From Candidatus Adiutrix sp. (GTDB lineage Bacteria; Desulfobacterota; Desulfarculia; Adiutricales; Adiutricaceae): DNA of 6,668 bases. The DNA is taken from positions 1-6,668 of the forward strand of contig JAISRV010000085.1 of the NCBI GenBank assembly GCA_031273445.1, read 5' to 3'. A model generated the notes under the pieces. It did not search any database. It had not been told where the DNA came from and saw only the letters and a list, made by a program, of their open reading frames with translations. This document shows, in pieces, positions 5,530 to 6,668 of the stretch. A program made the translations under genes and the position numbers. Each line of letters starts with the position of its first letter. Position 1 is the first letter of the stretch.

Positions 5530-6668
5530 ATGCTTTTTTCCATTGCCGGTTATTTGACCAGATGCGTCTCCGTAATCGCGCGCATCACCGGGATTGACGT
5601 CGAAGTGATCGACCAGGATTTGAAGCGCATTGCCGGAACCGGCATTTACGCCGGGCATGTGGGCCTCAGCATAGCCTCGGCCGGGCAGATATACCGTCAT
5701 GTGCTGAAAACCGGCGCGCCCGCCTTTCTGACCGACCCTCAACGCAATCCCATCTGCGCGGATTGTCTCAATATTGACGACTGCCGGGAAAAATTGACCT
5801 TCGGCGCGCCGATCAAGGGCGACGGCCGGGCGGTGGGCGTTCTGGGCATGGTCTGCTTCACCGATGAGGACCGGGAACATGTGCTGGCCAATTATGACAA
5901 CTATGCCTACTTCATAGAGCAGATCGCGGCGCTCATCAGTTCCCGTCTGAACGACAGGCTGGCCGTAAAAAAAGCCCGCCAGTTCAATGATGTGATGACT
6001 CAGGTGCTGGACACCAACGACCGGGGCATAATAGTCTTCAACAACCTCGGGCGCCCTTATCACATCAATGCCCGGGCCCGCGCCGAACTGGGGCTGCGGG
6101 CGGAAGACCCGGCGGATGATCTGGGGGTTCAGGGCACCGGGGAAAAATTTTCCGAATTCGACGAATTCGTCGTCGCCGCCGGCGGCCGCCGCTCTCTGGT
6201 GGTGGGCCAGCGGCACATTCTGGGCCCGCTGGATCCGGATTTTTCCTCCATTCTGGTGTTCAACACCCTCACCCGCTTCAAAGACCACATTTCCGGCTTC
6301 ACCATGGAAAACAACAGCCCCGGCCTGGACACGCTCATCGGCTCTTCCGACAGGATGCTGTTTCTGAAAAACCAGATCCGCCAGGTGGCCGGCTCGACTT
6401 CCACCGTGCTGATAACCGGCGAAAGCGGCACCGGCAAGGAACTGGCGGCCAGGGCTATCCATGCCGCCAGCGACCGCCGCGACAAACCTTTTATCGGTCT
6501 GAACTGCGGGGCCATCCCCGAAACGCTTTTGGAAAGCGAGTTGTTCGGGTATGCCAAAGGCGCTTTTTCCGGGGCCAACCCCAAAGGGCGCATCGGCAAA
6601 TTCGAACTGGCCAACAGCGGAGTCATTTTTCTCGATGAAATAGGCGCCATGCCCCTTTATCTGCAGGT
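5530..6668 (+). CDS. Sigma-54-dependent transcriptional activator, N-terminal part (3' end outside window)
   Basis: Enhancer-binding proteins of this type hydrolyse ATP to open sigma-54 promoters. The visible 379 codons show three regions. Residues 1-140 form a sensor-like region, possibly GAF-like, with Cys76, Cys79 and Cys85 spaced CxxCx5C, then [19 protein letters not shown]. Residues about 150-265 look PAS-like ([18 protein letters not shown]). The AAA+ domain starts near 269, with Walker A GESGTGKE (297-304, Lys303), the sigma-54 contact loop GAFSGA (344-349; the consensus is GAFTGA) and Walker [10 protein letters not shown] (364-372). The tail of the AAA+ domain and any C-terminal helix-turn-helix lie beyond the window. 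The layout recalls Cys-bearing activators in anaerobes such as the PrdR type, but I cannot name it. It has no receiver domain, so it is not a classic FleQ/FlrC-type phosphorelay regulator. It diverges from flgF, whose promoter looks sigma-54 dependent. The start is set by a near-perfect ribosome site. Confidence 0.93.
   Translation, partial: MLFSIAGYLTRCVSVIARITGIDVEVIDQDLKRIAGTGIYAGHVGLSIASAGQIYRHVLKTGAPAFLTDPQRNPICADCLNIDDCREKLTFGAPIKGDGRAVGVLGMVCFTDEDREHVLANYDNYAYFIEQIAALISSRLNDRLAVKKARQFNDVMTQVLDTNDRGIIVFNNLGRPYHINARARAELGLRAEDPADDLGVQGTGEKFSEFDEFVVAAGGRRSLVVGQRHILGPLDPDFSSILVFNTLTRFKDHISGFTMENNSPGLDTLIGSSDRMLFLKNQIRQVAGSTSTVLITGESGTGKELAARAIHAASDRRDKPFIGLNCGAIPETLLESELFGYAKGAFSGANPKGRIGKFELANSGVIFLDEIGAMPLYLQ

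Noticed and set aside
5419..6462. Long minus-strand open frame (347 codons) opposite the sigma-54 regulator
   Set aside because: The + strand encodes clear AAA+ and sensor motifs over the same bases; the minus frame has no recognisable domain and is an antisense shadow of GC-rich coding sequence.

Overview
This window looks like a stretch of chromosome from a flagellated, GC-rich Gram-negative bacterium. I lean towards a Desulfovibrio-like member of the Desulfobacterota. The reasons are a two-gene rod cluster flgF-flgG, an enhancer-binding regulator for sigma-54, a type I dihydroorotase beside a catalytic aspartate carbamoyltransferase with no regulatory pyrI gene in view, and overall protein resemblance. 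That placement is inference; no rRNA or other definitive marker is present. I see no mobile element, CRISPR array, tRNA or rRNA gene. All genes look intact, except the two cut by the window edges.

Layout, left half (+ strand). The 3' part of ssb (single-stranded DNA-binding protein) ends at 342. A 237-bp gap holds an isolated TATAAT box, a strong hairpin with a T-run, and then a very good sigma-70 promoter (TCGACA, 17 bp, TATAAT) for lepB, signal peptidase I (580-1233). A clear intrinsic terminator follows lepB. Next comes a pyrimidine pair, pyrB-pyrC (1363-3606), with only 3 bp between the genes, encoding steps two and three of UMP synthesis.

Layout, right half. pyrC converges on flgG across a 109-bp gap that contains a hairpin terminator for the flg operon. 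flgF (4574-5281) and flgG (3716-4498) lie on the minus strand and encode proximal and distal rod proteins of the flagellar basal body. Diverging from flgF, and running off the right edge, is an enhancer-binding protein for sigma-54 (5530 onward). It has a cysteine-containing N-terminal sensor-like region, a PAS-like region and an AAA+ domain.

The most interesting part is the 248-bp divergent region between flgF and the regulator. On the flgF strand it carries a -24/-12 element (TGGC, 7 nt, TTGCT; exact GG-N10-GC spacing). About 90 bp upstream of the predicted start is a perfect 6+3+6 palindrome, where an enhancer-binding protein would be expected to bind. The simplest reading is that flgFG is sigma-54 dependent and may be controlled by the neighbouring regulator, but only the sequence geometry supports this. 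I did not find a clearly undescribed system here.
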